Part shown: positions 1-9,249 of the stretch, piece after piece | How positions within the stretch are numbered: the first letter of the stretch is position 1 | Layout of the letters: each line of letters begins with the position of its first letter | DNA from: Chloroherpetonaceae bacterium | GTDB lineage: Bacteria > Bacteroidota > Chlorobiia > Chlorobiales > Thermochlorobacteraceae | Direction of reading: 5' to 3' | Assembly: GCA_025055975.1 (NCBI GenBank) | Contig: JANWWM010000025.1 | Location: 124,001 to 188,000, forward strand | DNA length: 64,000 nt | Made by a program: the position numbers and the translations under genes | The notes under the pieces: model-generated | Told to the model about the DNA's origin: nothing | Seen by the model: only the letters and a program-made list of their open reading frames with translations | The model's database searches: none

Positions 1-234
1 TTTGTTCCAATTGACGCCGCCGACGAGCGTCGCGGGGTATTTTTGAATTTGAAACGTGTTCGCGCCAAGCTCGGAAAGTCCCGTTTCGATCGTGTTTTGA
101 AGCGCGCCGAGAATGGTCATCACGCCGATGATGGAAAACACGCCGACCGTAATGCCAAGCATCGTCAGCCCTGAACGCAACTTGTGGGCGCGAAGCGAAT
201 CAAACGCCATCTTGACGATTTCCGCGTAGTCCAT
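1..234 (-). CDS. MacB-type ABC transporter permease, N-terminal part (cut by window edge)
   Basis: Only the first 78 codons are inside the window. The peptide starts MDYAEIVKMAFDSLRAHKLR, the usual cytoplasmic lead-in of MacB/FtsX permeases (basic HKLRS before the first membrane helix at about residues 21-43), followed by the start of a periplasmic domain. It begins 12 bases after the stop of a second permease of the same family, so the two probably form a permease pair fed by the ATPase at 2276-3010. The substrate cannot be told from the sequence. Reading frame and start are clear; the C-terminal FtsX half lies outside. Confidence 0.85.
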   Translation of the reverse strand, partial: MDYAEIVKMAFDSLRAHKLRSGLTMLGITVGVFSIIGVMTILGALQNTIETGLSELGANTFQIQKYPATLVGGVNWNK

Positions 235-246
235 AGCCGAAGGATG

Positions 247-1494
247 TTATTCGTAGCGCAACGCCTCGACGGGATCCAACTTCGAAGCCGAATACGCGGG
301 CGCAAAGCCCGAAACGATTCCCGTGGCGACGGAAGCCAGCATCGCGCCCAAGACGAGCGAGAGCGAAAACCGCGCGGGGAAATCCGCCGCTTGCATCGCA
401 AGGCTCAACAAGTAAGCAAGCAAAAGTCCGATGACGCCGCCAACGAGACAGATGGCGACGGCTTCGACGAGGAATTGCGTCAAGATGGTTCTTCGTCGCG
501 CGCCGAGCGCTTTGCGCGTGCCGATTTCTCGCGTGCGTTCCTTGACGCTCACGAAGGTGATGTTCATAATGCCAATCGCGCCGACGAAAAGCGCCAGCCC
601 CGTAACGAAAAGCCCCGCGAGCGCGATGCCGTTCTTGATGGGGTCAATCACGCTCTTGAAGGCTTGTTGTTCGTTGATGGCGAAGTCGTCGCTTTGTTCG
701 GGCTTCAACGCTCGGACGCGACGCATAATGCCCACGAGTTCGTCTTTGGCTTCGGCAAGGCGCGCTTTGTCTTTGATTTTGACGACGACGCGATCGTCGC
801 GCGACGAGCCAAAGTATTTTTTCAAAACGCCAAGCGGCATAATCACTTGCGAATCGAAACTGAACAGTCCCAAAAACTTGCCCTGCTTCTCGATCACGCC
901 AATGACGACGCACTGAAAGTTGGCGATTTGAATCGTTTTGCCGATTGGGCTTTCGTTGGGGAAAAGACCGTCGGCGATGTCGTAGCCGATGACGCAGACT
1001 TGTCGCGCGCCGCGTTCTTCAACGCCGTTGAAGAAGCGTCCTTCTTTGAGGTCGACGGTCGAGACGAAGGGATACTCTTCGGTCGTGCCCATCAAGAAGA
1101 CCGTGTTGATTTGCCTGTCGCCACGCTTGACGGAGGCGAACTTTACGCCCTGCGGCACGGCGGTAACGAGTTCGGTGCGCGGCGCGTCGTGGATGAGGCG
1201 ATTGATTTGCTCGGCGTATTCGGTCTTGATGGGTCGGCGATTGCGGTAAATCCACCACGTCGAGCTGTGATCCGCCCAAGGCCACTTCTGCACGTAGAGC
1301 ACGTCGTAGCCAATCATGGAAAGGCTGTTCTCGAAGCCTCGGTCGATGCCGTTGATGGCGGAACCCATTAGCGTTACGGCGAGAATGCCGATGATGACGC
1401 CCAGCGCGGTCAGAAAAGAGCGCGCCTTGTTCGCCATGATTTGCGCGTAGGCGATGCGGCAACTTTCGCCAAATTCGTAGAGCCATCGGCGCAT
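247..1494 (-). CDS. MacB-type ABC transporter permease (MacB core + FtsX)
   Basis: Protein of 415 residues with the MacB permease plan: one membrane helix at about 26-48, a periplasmic MacB_PCD domain to about 285, then three helices (289-313, 342-366, 378-400). The conserved cytoplasmic loop VKERTREIGTRKALGARR (317-334) couples such permeases to their ATPase. Unlike classical MacB it has no fused ATPase; that is the separate gene at 2276-3010. It starts 6 bases after the stop of the Rpn-like gene and is followed after 12 bases by another permease. The likely role is tripartite export of a peptide, lipid or small molecule; the substrate is unknown. Confidence 0.9.
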   Translation of the reverse strand: MRRWLYEFGESCRIAYAQIMANKARSFLTALGVIIGILAVTLMGSAINGIDRGFENSLSMIGYDVLYVQKWPWADHSSTWWIYRNRRPIKTEYAEQINRLIHDAPRTELVTAVPQGVKFASVKRGDRQINTVFLMGTTEEYPFVSTVDLKEGRFFNGVEERGARQVCVIGYDIADGLFPNESPIGKTIQIANFQCVVIGVIEKQGKFLGLFSFDSQVIMPLGVLKKYFGSSRDDRVVVKIKDKARLAEAKDELVGIMRRVRALKPEQSDDFAINEQQAFKSVIDPIKNGIALAGLFVTGLALFVGAIGIMNITFVSVKERTREIGTRKALGARRRTILTQFLVEAVAICLVGGVIGLLLAYLLSLAMQAADFPARFSLSLVLGAMLASVATGIVSGFAPAYSASKLDPVEALRYE

Positions 1495-1500
1495 ATACGC

Positions 1501-2268
1501 TTACGCTTTTTTCACCTCTTCGAGCGGCAAGTGCAATCGAGCGGCGATGACGTCGTCGTTCAAGCCTAACTCGCGGAGCAGCGGGACGGTCGCAAGTTTG
1601 CCTTTGACGACGCCTTCCGCTCTGCCTTCCTCTCTGCCTTCTTCCAAAATCTCTTGATAGGCGCGAGTTTTCTTCAATTCTTGCTCGAATTCTTCTCGGA
1701 CGTTCAACATCTTCAATATCTCCTTTCGCGTTAGGTTCTTGAATTTGTAAAACAAGACGCGCTCAATGAAATCCAAGCGTTCAGGCGCGCGCTCAATCAA
1801 CGCTTTCGCCGAAGCGATGACCGTCGGCTCTGGCTCAATGACAAGCTTGAAAACGCCGACCGCGCCATCAAGACGCTCCAAACTTGGCAACTCGTCCAAA
1901 TATACGCGCCGAACCAAGCGCGTTTCAAGCAGTTCTTCGTAACCGCGACGGTTCGTTTGCTCAACGCTTCTCGTCGGATAAATCACGACGGCTTGCCACG
2001 GATTTGCGCCGAACTGTTTGAGATAGAGAAAAATTTGCGCAAAGAGCCTCGCGTAAAAGCCTTCGTCGCGTTGAAATTGAATCTCGACGAAATAAACGAC
2101 GTCGTCGACCTGCGGCACGAACACGCCATCAAGGCGAAACGCCACGTCTTTGAGTTCAACCGATTTGAACACGTAGCGCGTCGCGTCGGATTTGTTTCGC
2201 CCAATCAGCGCAAAAAAGCCTTCGGGAACTTCTTGAAGCCAAAGGTATGCGAGCTTATCGGTCTTCAT
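1501..2268 (-). CDS. Rpn/DUF2887-like PD-(D/E)XK nuclease-family protein
   Basis: Protein of 255 residues resembling the Rpn/DUF2887 group of putative transposase-nucleases common in cyanobacteria and Chlorobi. Features seen: an acidic patch RLDGVF (45-50) and FVEIQFQ (60-66), which fit the D and (D/E)xQ/K positions of a PD-(D/E)XK fold; WQAVVIYPTR (91-100), typical of the family; and a C-terminal charged repeat GREEGRAEGVVKGK (211-224), also typical. The gene lies in frame order inside a transporter operon, 7 bases after the ATPase stop and 6 bases before the permease start. Nothing suggests a transport role. Family members have been linked to RecA-independent recombination; activity here is inferred only. 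Confidence 0.7.
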   Translation of the reverse strand: MKTDKLAYLWLQEVPEGFFALIGRNKSDATRYVFKSVELKDVAFRLDGVFVPQVDDVVYFVEIQFQRDEGFYARLFAQIFLYLKQFGANPWQAVVIYPTRSVEQTNRRGYEELLETRLVRRVYLDELPSLERLDGAVGVFKLVIEPEPTVIASAKALIERAPERLDFIERVLFYKFKNLTRKEILKMLNVREEFEQELKKTRAYQEILEEGREEGRAEGVVKGKLATVPLLRELGLNDDVIAARLHLPLEEVKKA

Positions 2269-2275
2269 TGAGCGT

Positions 2276-3010
2276 TCAGGCTTTGGCGAACTCCGTTTCG
2301 GAAACGAGCCTGTCGCTCTCGATGAGTCCGTCGCGCAAACGAATGATGCGTCGAGCGTGGCGCGCGATGTCTTCTTCGTGCGTTACGACGATGATGGTGT
2401 TGCCTTGTTCGTAAAGCGTTTCAAAGATGTTCATAATCTCGACGCTCGTTTTCGTATCGAGGTTGCCCGTCGGTTCGTCGGCGAGAATGATGGAGGGATT
2501 GTTGACGAGCGCTCTTGCGATGGCGACGCGCTGACGCTGTCCGCCCGAAAGTTCGTTGGGCTTGTGATTCAATCGGTCGCCGAGACCAACGCTCTGCAAG
2601 GCGGCGATGGCGCGTCGACGGCGTTCTTCGCTCGCAACGCCCGCGTAGACGAGCGGCAGTTCGACGTTCTGCAACGCCGTCGAGCGCGGCAAAAGATTGA
2701 AGGTTTGAAACACGAAACCGATTTCCTTGTTGCGAATTTCGGCAAGTTCGTCGTCTTCCATCGTGGCGACGTCTTTGCCGTTGAACTCATACTTGCCCGA
2801 TGTCGGCGTGTCCAAGCAGCCGAGCAAATTCATCATCGTCGATTTGCCGCTTCCCGACGGACCCATAATCGCCACGTATTCGTTGCGATGAATCGAGAGG
2901 CTCACGCCTCGCAAGGCGCGGACGATTTCCTCGCCCATTTTGTATTCTTTCGTGACGTTCTCGATGCGAATGACGAGTTCGCCTTTCGGTCTGCGCGTTT
3001 GCGGCGTCAT
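2276..3010 (-). CDS. ABC transporter ATPase, LolD/MacB class
   Basis: Protein of 244 residues with all nucleotide-binding motifs: Walker A GPSGSGKS (50-57), signature [15 protein letters not shown] (154-168), Walker B IILADEP (174-180) followed by TGNLD (181-185), and switch histidine in VVTHE. The TGNLD sequence and the pattern around FQTFNLLP place it in the MacB/LolD/FtsE subfamily, which drives mechanotransmission rather than direct substrate passage. It begins 4 bases after the stop of the membrane fusion protein gene and should energise the two permeases downstream. Confidence 0.93.
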   Translation of the reverse strand: MTPQTRRPKGELVIRIENVTKEYKMGEEIVRALRGVSLSIHRNEYVAIMGPSGSGKSTMMNLLGCLDTPTSGKYEFNGKDVATMEDDELAEIRNKEIGFVFQTFNLLPRSTALQNVELPLVYAGVASEERRRRAIAALQSVGLGDRLNHKPNELSGGQRQRVAIARALVNNPSIILADEPTGNLDTKTSVEIMNIFETLYEQGNTIIVVTHEEDIARHARRIIRLRDGLIESDRLVSETEFAKA

Positions 3011-3014
3011 CGGT

Positions 3015-4457
3015 TTAGCGTTTTGTCGTTGGAGATTCGAGCGCGACTTTCGAGCTGTCTTTGAGGTCGCGGCTAACGGCGCGATACGGACCTGAAATGA
3101 CCTCTTCGCCTTCCTTCACGCCCGACTTGATTTCCATATAAGCGTTGTCGGCGATGCCCGTTTCGACCTTTCGGATTCGGGCGATGTCGCCTTCTTTGAC
3201 GAAGACGACGCGGACGAGTTTTTCTCGGTCGGCGCGGGCTTGAAGGGCTTGGGTTTTCTCGGAAGCGGACGTTTTGTCGTCGGATCGCGTCGCGTCTTGC
3301 TGGCGTTTTTCGGCAAGTTCCGCCGCGCTCAAGCCTTCCTCGAGATTGCGCACGGTTACGCTCTGAATCGGCGCGGCGAGCGCGTTGAGAACGGTGGCGG
3401 TTTCAATGTCGGCGGTCGCGCTCATTCCGGGACGCAATTTGCCTTGATGGTCGAGAATGCGAATTTTGACCTCGAAGTTCGTAACCTGATCCTGCGTGCC
3501 CGCGCCCGTCGTTTTCGCCATGTTGGCGATTTCATAAACCACGCCCGCGAATTTTTGATTCGGATACGCATCGACGATGATGCGCGCCGTGTCGCCTTTC
3601 TTGACATTGACGATGTCGTTTTCGTTGACATCGACGCGAATTTCCATTCGGTTCAAGTCGGCGACGCGCATCACTTCCGTGCCCGTCATCATGCTCGTGC
3701 CCACGACGCGCTCGCCCAGTTTGGAATTGAGCAGAGTGACGTGTCCGTCAATTGGCGAATAGACGGTCGTGCGCGAGAGATTTTCGCGTTGTTGGCGCAG
3801 TTGGCTTTCGAGGCGCTGAATGTCGAAGAGCGACGCTTCGTAAGTGGCTTTGGCGACTTCGGCGTTGGTTTGCGCCGTGAGGTATTCGGATTCGGAGATG
3901 AGTTTTTGCTTGTAGAGTTCGGTGGCGCGACGCAGCTCGTCTTCGCGCAGAAGCCGTTGCGCTTTGGCTTGCAGACTTTGCGCCTTGGCGGCGGAAAGCG
4001 CGGCGGCGGCTTGCTCGACTTGCGCCTTCGTAACTTCGGGATTGATGCGAAAGAGCAGTTGTCCCTTCCTAACCGCGTCGCCGTCTTTGACGGGCAACTC
4101 GACGATTTCGCCCGACACTTCGGGCGCGAGCTTGACCTCGACTTCGGGATAAATTTTTCCCGTCGCCGACACGACTTGCGTGATGTTGCGCCGTTGAACT
4201 TTCTCGACGCTAACGAGGATGGGCGGAGTTTTCTTGCCGCCGAATATAGCGACGACGACAAGAATCGCGATCGAGATTCCAACCCCAATCCAAATCCACT
4301 TGCGCTTTCGCCGTTTTTTCTTGTCGCCGATCGATGCCGCTTCGGGTTGCCGCGTCGCTTGCGTCCGCGTTTGAACTTCGGTTTCCGATTCCGTCCACAT
4401 CGTCGTGAGAATTGAGATTGATGAAATTTCGTCCGAATCGCGCCGGGAAACGTTCAT
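3015..4457 (-). CDS. HlyD/MacA-type periplasmic membrane fusion protein
   Basis: Protein of 480 residues: cytoplasmic N-terminus with a lysine/arginine cluster (46-53), one membrane anchor (about 54-72), a biotinyl-lipoyl-like half ([20 protein letters not shown], 117-136), a long coiled-coil hairpin (about 143-230), the second lipoyl half ([17 protein letters not shown], 233-249) and beta-barrel domains. A low-complexity charged insert (about 378-412) interrupts the membrane-proximal domain. The ATG overlaps the stop of the TolC-like gene (ATGA, 4454-4457), which supports this start and translational coupling. It should bridge the inner-membrane permease and the outer-membrane channel. Confidence 0.92.
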   Translation of the reverse strand: MNVSRRDSDEISSISILTTMWTESETEVQTRTQATRQPEAASIGDKKKRRKRKWIWIGVGISIAILVVVAIFGGKKTPPILVSVEKVQRRNITQVVSATGKIYPEVEVKLAPEVSGEIVELPVKDGDAVRKGQLLFRINPEVTKAQVEQAAAALSAAKAQSLQAKAQRLLREDELRRATELYKQKLISESEYLTAQTNAEVAKATYEASLFDIQRLESQLRQQRENLSRTTVYSPIDGHVTLLNSKLGERVVGTSMMTGTEVMRVADLNRMEIRVDVNENDIVNVKKGDTARIIVDAYPNQKFAGVVYEIANMAKTTGAGTQDQVTNFEVKIRILDHQGKLRPGMSATADIETATVLNALAAPIQSVTVRNLEEGLSAAELAEKRQQDATRSDDKTSASEKTQALQARADREKLVRVVFVKEGDIARIRKVETGIADNAYMEIKSGVKEGEEVISGPYRAVSRDLKDSSKVALESPTTKR

Positions 4458-5881
4458 CGCTTGGCGCTGTCGTATCGGCTCAAATCGATTGTGCCGAGAT
4501 AGTATTCGAGAATTTTCTTTTGGAAGGTGAAATTGAACAACGCTTGCGCTCGATTGGATTGCGCTTGAACGAGCGCGGCTTGTTGCGTGATGAGTTCGAC
4601 GAAGTTCGCCGAGCCGACCTCGTAGCGCTTGGAAACGGTTTCGTAGGCTTGCTTGGCGGAGCGCAAGCCTTTTTCGCTCGCCGCGAGTTGTTGAACGGCG
4701 GCGTTGTAGTCGCCGAGCGCTTGTTTGACTTCGCCGATGACTTGCAGTTTCAATTCTTCAAGCGCCAGTTGCGCGTTCTTCTCGTTGATTTTGGCTTGTT
4801 GAAGTTGGAGTTCGCGCGCGAAGCGATCAAAGATGTTCCAACTGAGCGCGAGCGAGATGTTGTAACTCGTCTGCTCGCGCAGTTGGCGCGAAAAGGGCGG
4901 CAGAGCGGCGGGCGGGCGCGGTTGCCCATCAATCGTGAGACGGTCTTGCGTAAAAGCGTTGGCGCCGTAACTGAAATTTAGGTTCAGGCTCGGAAGGTAG
5001 TTGCCTTCGGCGGAACGCACCGACCACAGCGCGGCTTCGACGCTTTTTTCGCGGGCTTTGAGGTCGGCGCGCGTCGCAAGGGCGGCTTTGACGAGACGGT
5101 CGACGTTTTGATACTCCGCGCCCAAGAGAATCGTGTCGGCGGGCGGCGCGACGAAAACATAGTCTTTCTCGAGGTCGGCGCGGATTTGGCGCAGAAGCGA
5201 AATTTTGCTGTTGCGAAGCGCGTTCTCGCGCTGAATCACCGTCAGCTCGTCGTTGGCGGCTTGCGCTTCTTGCTGATACAAGTCGGCGATGGCGCGCGAG
5301 CCGACGCGAGTTTGCTCCTGAAATTGACGCAAGCGCTCCTGCGACGATTTCAAATTCTCTTGCGCGATGCGGAGCAACTCTTCGTTGAGCAGCGTTTGCA
5401 AATAACTCTGCGCGACGTTGAAAGCGATGTCTTGCTTGGCGCGCGCGAGCGTGTAGGAATCCGCGTCTTTTTGACTCATCGCGCGGCGCAGGCTCGAATA
5501 ATCCGAAAAGCCGTTGAAAAGATTGAGCGACGAGCTGATGTTGTAGCTGGCGCTTTTGCCTTCCGAGCCGCGCAAGTTGAAAAAGAGCGTGCTGTCGAGC
5601 GGGTTCAACTGACCTTGCAGGCTATTGCTCACGGTGATGGGCGTGAAGCTGGCGCTGGCGCGCAGATCGGGCAAAAATTGTCCGTAGGCTTGTATGAGCG
5701 ACATTCCCGTCAGCTCGAGCGCGTTTTGGGCGCGAAGCACGGCGAAGGAATTTTCTATCGCAAGCGCGATGCATTTTTCAAGCGTGAGCGTGTCAGCGGA
5801 AGGCTTTGAGACTTGCGCGGAAGCGGGCGTAGCGCAGGCAAAAACGGCGCATAGCCCGATGAGCGTCGCGTGTTTAGCCAT
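4454..5881 (-). CDS. TolC-family outer membrane efflux protein
   Basis: First gene of the efflux operon. From the chosen ATG at 5881 it encodes 475 residues with a signal peptide (hydrophobic stretch then ATPASAQ, cleavage near residue 23). Two outer-membrane efflux repeats follow, each with an alternating beta part (for example NYLPSLNLNFSYG) and long alpha-helical coiled segments, ending with RYEVGSANFVELITQQ, a common TolC-family motif. An upstream in-frame start would only add a non-signal leader of 36 residues. It should supply the exit duct for the MacAB-like pump encoded by the following genes. Confidence 0.9.
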   Translation of the reverse strand: MAKHATLIGLCAVFACATPASAQVSKPSADTLTLEKCIALAIENSFAVLRAQNALELTGMSLIQAYGQFLPDLRASASFTPITVSNSLQGQLNPLDSTLFFNLRGSEGKSASYNISSSLNLFNGFSDYSSLRRAMSQKDADSYTLARAKQDIAFNVAQSYLQTLLNEELLRIAQENLKSSQERLRQFQEQTRVGSRAIADLYQQEAQAANDELTVIQRENALRNSKISLLRQIRADLEKDYVFVAPPADTILLGAEYQNVDRLVKAALATRADLKAREKSVEAALWSVRSAEGNYLPSLNLNFSYGANAFTQDRLTIDGQPRPPAALPPFSRQLREQTSYNISLALSWNIFDRFARELQLQQAKINEKNAQLALEELKLQVIGEVKQALGDYNAAVQQLAASEKGLRSAKQAYETVSKRYEVGSANFVELITQQAALVQAQSNRAQALFNFTFQKKILEYYLGTIDLSRYDSAKR

Positions 5882-6043
5882 TGAAGAAAGCGTTAGCGTT
5901 TTTTCAAGTCGCGTTGCGCGTTCAATGGTTGAATCCTCGTTGAAAAAGCGCGTGGCTGGAAACAGGCGAAAATAACGACAATCGAGCAAGTTATGTTTCA
6001 GCCGGCGAGCGAAGAGATGTAAAAGTTTGTGAAACGAGCGCGG

Positions 6044-7249
6044 TCATCGAGATTCGGATTGCATTTTCTCTCGCAAGCCTTCGATGAGAATTTCGTAGAG
6101 CGAGGCGTTTTCGGGTTCGCGCTCGGCGAGCATTTCATAGACCTTGATGGCTTTGGCGTAAGCGCCTTGCGATTGAAAAATTTTCGCAAGTTGGCGGGTC
6201 GGGATTTTGATTTCCTCGTCGTCGGAAAACGGCTGACGCTGTTCGGCGACGGGCGTGGGGTCGTTGGTCTCGACAACCTTCGGAATTTGCGCCTTCATAA
6301 TTTCGCGCGCGAGCGCGTCGTATTCATCGCTCGCGGGCGGCGATTGTTGCGGGGGCGACGGTTGAAAAGTTGGTTGCGCGCGATGAGCCGTCGGTTGCTC
6401 GGCGATGAAAGCGTCAAGGTCGCCGCCTTTCTCCTGCGTTTGCATCAATTCTTCCTCGAAGGAAAGCGGCTCACCACGTCGAGCGTCGGGCGATTCGGAT
6501 GGCGTCGCGTTTGGAGCTTCAATCGGCGGCGCGTCGCGCTCGGAGGACGACGCGACGAGCGGCTCGCTTGGCGCAATCGTCGCCGATGGCGTCGGCAAAG
6601 CGGAAAGCCCCATCGCTTCAAGGGCGAGCGCGTCAAGGTCGGGCGGTTGTTCCAAGAGCGCGTCAGCCTTGCGAAATTCTTCCAAGACGGCGGGAGAAGG
6701 CGTAACTTCGGAAGAAGGCGCGGCGTGAATGTCGTCGCGCGTCGTTTCGGTCGCGCTGGGCGACTTGGTCGCGCTTGAATCGCTGACGACGCCGCTCAAA
6801 ACTCTCGAAAGTTTCTCTCGATCGAGTTTGAAATCGCTTGGAACTTCGGGAAGGCTTGGTTGAGAAGCCGAAACCGTTGGCGTCGGCGCTTCGGGCGCGG
6901 GAGCGGAGGGCGCGCTTTTTTTGAGCGACTGCGGAAACGCCGCGAGCGCGATAAGCTCCTTCATCGCCACCTCGTTTTGAGGCGCGATTTGACAAGCCTT
7001 TTCGTAGTGCCGCTTGGCGCGCTCGAAATCGCCCGAATCTCGGTAAGCGCGCGCGAGAACGAGATGATAGCGATAGGAATCGTCGTAAAGTTCCGCCATC
7101 GCGCGAAGGCGCGTGATGGCTTCGCCGAAATGACCTTGCTCGCAAAGCAACTCCGCCACGCCGATAATCGCGGGAGACTTGGGTTGTTCGGCAAGTCGCG
7201 CAAGGAGAACTTTCGAGCGTTCCCCGCCATCTTGCAACGCTGATAACAT
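6044..7249 (-). CDS. TPR-repeat protein
   Basis: Protein of 401 residues, no signal peptide or membrane segment seen. The first 110 residues form about three tetratricopeptide repeats (for example HFGEAITRLRAMAELYDDSYRYHLVLARAYRDSG). A long proline/serine/threonine-rich linker (about 115-335) follows, then a final repeat with AKIFQSQGAYAKAIKVYEMLAEREPENASLYEILI at 360-395. Probably a scaffold for protein complexes; partners unknown. It is transcribed divergently from plsY with 136 bases between the starts. The disordered middle separating two TPR ends is unusual. Confidence 0.75.
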   Translation of the reverse strand: MLSALQDGGERSKVLLARLAEQPKSPAIIGVAELLCEQGHFGEAITRLRAMAELYDDSYRYHLVLARAYRDSGDFERAKRHYEKACQIAPQNEVAMKELIALAAFPQSLKKSAPSAPAPEAPTPTVSASQPSLPEVPSDFKLDREKLSRVLSGVVSDSSATKSPSATETTRDDIHAAPSSEVTPSPAVLEEFRKADALLEQPPDLDALALEAMGLSALPTPSATIAPSEPLVASSSERDAPPIEAPNATPSESPDARRGEPLSFEEELMQTQEKGGDLDAFIAEQPTAHRAQPTFQPSPPQQSPPASDEYDALAREIMKAQIPKVVETNDPTPVAEQRQPFSDDEEIKIPTRQLAKIFQSQGAYAKAIKVYEMLAEREPENASLYEILIEGLREKMQSESR

Positions 7250-7385
7250 CGCTTTCTCGTCGAAAGGGCTTTGCCGGCTGAATCTCTATTTTGAAGAAGA
7301 AAATAACGTCTCCGCGCTATTCGACAAACTTGCGTTGCGAGAGGTTTTTGATAAATTCGCCGTTTCAACAGATGTCGGCGAAATT

Positions 7386-8105
7386 ATGCTAACTCTTGGG
7401 CTAATCGCGCTTTGTTCCTACCTCATCGGCGCGATTCCGACGAGCATCATCGTCAGCAAACTCGTCAAGGGAATCGACATTCGGGAGCATGGAAGCGGCA
7501 ACGCGGGCGGCACGAACGTGTTTCGGGTTTTAGGCTGGCAGGCGGGCTTGTTCGTTACGCTTGTCGATATGCTCAAAGGTTTTTTGCCCGTTACGTTTCT
7601 TGTTGGCTATTTCGTGAGCGTTCCCATTGACGAACTGCCCGATTTGCCCGTCGTGGTCTTTCAACTCGTCGCGGGCGTTTCGGCGATGATTGGGCACGTC
7701 TACACGGTTTTTGCGCGCTTCAAAGGCGGCAAGGGAGTCAGCACGGGCGCGGGAGTTTTGATTGGCGTCGCGCCCATCACGATGGCGTTCGTGATTCTCG
7801 TCTTTTTCGCCACGCTGTTTCTGACGCGCTACGTGTCGGTTTCATCGATGACGAGCGCGGCGAGCATTCCCATCATTATGACGATTCGCCGTTTCGCGTT
7901 TGGCGCGGAGCCTGACGCGCAGTTTCCGATTGAACTGTTCGGCGCGCAAATCGTTCTCCGCGACAATCTCGACGCGATAACCATCGCAACGAGCGTCGTG
8001 ATTGCGTTGGGAATCATTTACACGCATCGCTCGAACATTGAGCGTCTGCGCAAAGGAACGGAGAATCGAGCGTTTGCCAAGAAAACGACAAGCGTGTCTC
8101 AATGA
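7386..8105 (+). CDS. plsY: Acyl-phosphate glycerol-3-phosphate acyltransferase PlsY
   Basis: Integral membrane enzyme that moves an acyl group from acyl-phosphate to glycerol-3-phosphate, the first step of phospholipid synthesis. The 239-residue protein has the three PlsY motifs: [16 protein letters not shown] (35-50), the loop D61-x2-K64-G, and [12 protein letters not shown] (112-123), between hydrophobic helices. The start at 7386 gives the normal N-terminus ([15 protein letters not shown]); a longer upstream frame adds an unrelated sequence. The stop overlaps the gpsA start by four bases, so substrate production and use are translationally coupled. Confidence 0.95.
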   Translation: MLTLGLIALCSYLIGAIPTSIIVSKLVKGIDIREHGSGNAGGTNVFRVLGWQAGLFVTLVDMLKGFLPVTFLVGYFVSVPIDELPDLPVVVFQLVAGVSAMIGHVYTVFARFKGGKGVSTGAGVLIGVAPITMAFVILVFFATLFLTRYVSVSSMTSAASIPIIMTIRRFAFGAEPDAQFPIELFGAQIVLRDNLDAITIATSVVIALGIIYTHRSNIERLRKGTENRAFAKKTTSVSQ

Positions 8106-9103
8106 ACGTCGCGGTTTTGGGAGCGGGGAGCTGGGGAACGACGTTGGCGATTCTTCTCGCCGAGAAAGGTCATCGCGTTGCGCTCTGGTCTCACAATCCC
8201 GAAAAAGCCAAGCGCCTCGAAGCCGAGCGCGAAAACAAAGAGTATCTGCCCAACGCGCCGTTTCCGCCAAACCTGTGCGTAACGGCGGACATTCTCGACG
8301 CGGCGCGAGAGAAAGAAATGCTCGTCGTCGCCACGCCCGCGCAAAAGGTGCGCGAAACCCTCGCAAAACTCGCGCCTCTCGATCTCTCGAAGACCATCAT
8401 CGTCAATGTCTCCAAAGGAATGGAAATCACGACGGGCTATCGAATGTCGGAAGTAACCAAAGACGTGCTTCCGTCGCTCACGCCGAGTCAAATCGCCGCG
8501 CTCTACGGACCAAGCCACGCCGAAGAGGTGATTGAAAAACATCCGACCGCCGTCGTCGCCGCTTGCCCCGACGAACAAACCGCCGAGAAAATTCAAGAAG
8601 CCTTCTTTACGCCGATGTTTCGCGTCTATGTGAATACCGACTTGATTGGCGTGGAAGTCGCAGGCTCGGTCAAAAACATCATGGCGTTGGCGGCGGGCGC
8701 GGTCGATGGCATTGGCTACGGCGACAACGCCAAAGCCGCGCTCATCACGCGAGGACTTGCCGAAATCTCGCGTCTGGGCTTGAAGCTTGGCGCAAACCCG
8801 ATGACGTTCGCGGGACTTGCGGGCGTGGGCGATTTGGTCGTCACATGTAGCAGTCGGCACAGCCGCAATCGCTACGTGGGCGAGCAAATTGGCAAGGGCA
8901 GAACGCTCGATGAGGTCTTGCAGGAAGTCAAAATGGTTACCGAAGGCGTTTATACCACCAAAGCCGTCGTCGAGTTGGCGCGCAAGCTCAACGTGGAAAT
9001 GCCCATCACGCAAGGCATTTACGACGTGCTCTTCAACCGAAAGCCGCCGAAAGAAGCCGTGATGGAACTGATGACGCGCATTCCGAAATACGAAAACGAA
9101 TGA
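8102..9103 (+). CDS. gpsA: NAD(P)-dependent glycerol-3-phosphate dehydrogenase
   Basis: Makes sn-glycerol-3-phosphate from dihydroxyacetone phosphate for lipid synthesis. The 333-residue protein has the Rossmann motif GAGSWGTT (7-14), the catalytic lysine in [16 protein letters not shown] (K191), and [18 protein letters not shown] (240-257), typical of GpsA. Length matches the family. It overlaps plsY by ATGA, making a two-gene glycerolipid unit. Confidence 0.96.
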   Translation: MNVAVLGAGSWGTTLAILLAEKGHRVALWSHNPEKAKRLEAERENKEYLPNAPFPPNLCVTADILDAAREKEMLVVATPAQKVRETLAKLAPLDLSKTIIVNVSKGMEITTGYRMSEVTKDVLPSLTPSQIAALYGPSHAEEVIEKHPTAVVAACPDEQTAEKIQEAFFTPMFRVYVNTDLIGVEVAGSVKNIMALAAGAVDGIGYGDNAKAALITRGLAEISRLGLKLGANPMTFAGLAGVGDLVVTCSSRHSRNRYVGEQIGKGRTLDEVLQEVKMVTEGVYTTKAVVELARKLNVEMPITQGIYDVLFNRKPPKEAVMELMTRIPKYENE

Positions 9104-9249
9104 AGCGCGTCGCGCATCGACGAGGAGTCGCCAACGCTGGACTCCGCGCCGACAACGCGCTCGACGAGAGCCAAGCGGTTAAGTCGTCGCAAATGCGTAA
9201 CTTGCCGCAAAGCGAATTTTCGAAATTCCCTTCAAACCACTTGACTGAT

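Noticed and set aside
184-1371. 395-codon open frame antisense to the permease
   Set aside because: It is a shadow of the permease on the opposite strand; the translation has no domain, is rich in Arg/Asp/Ala, and the permease family is clear on the minus strand.
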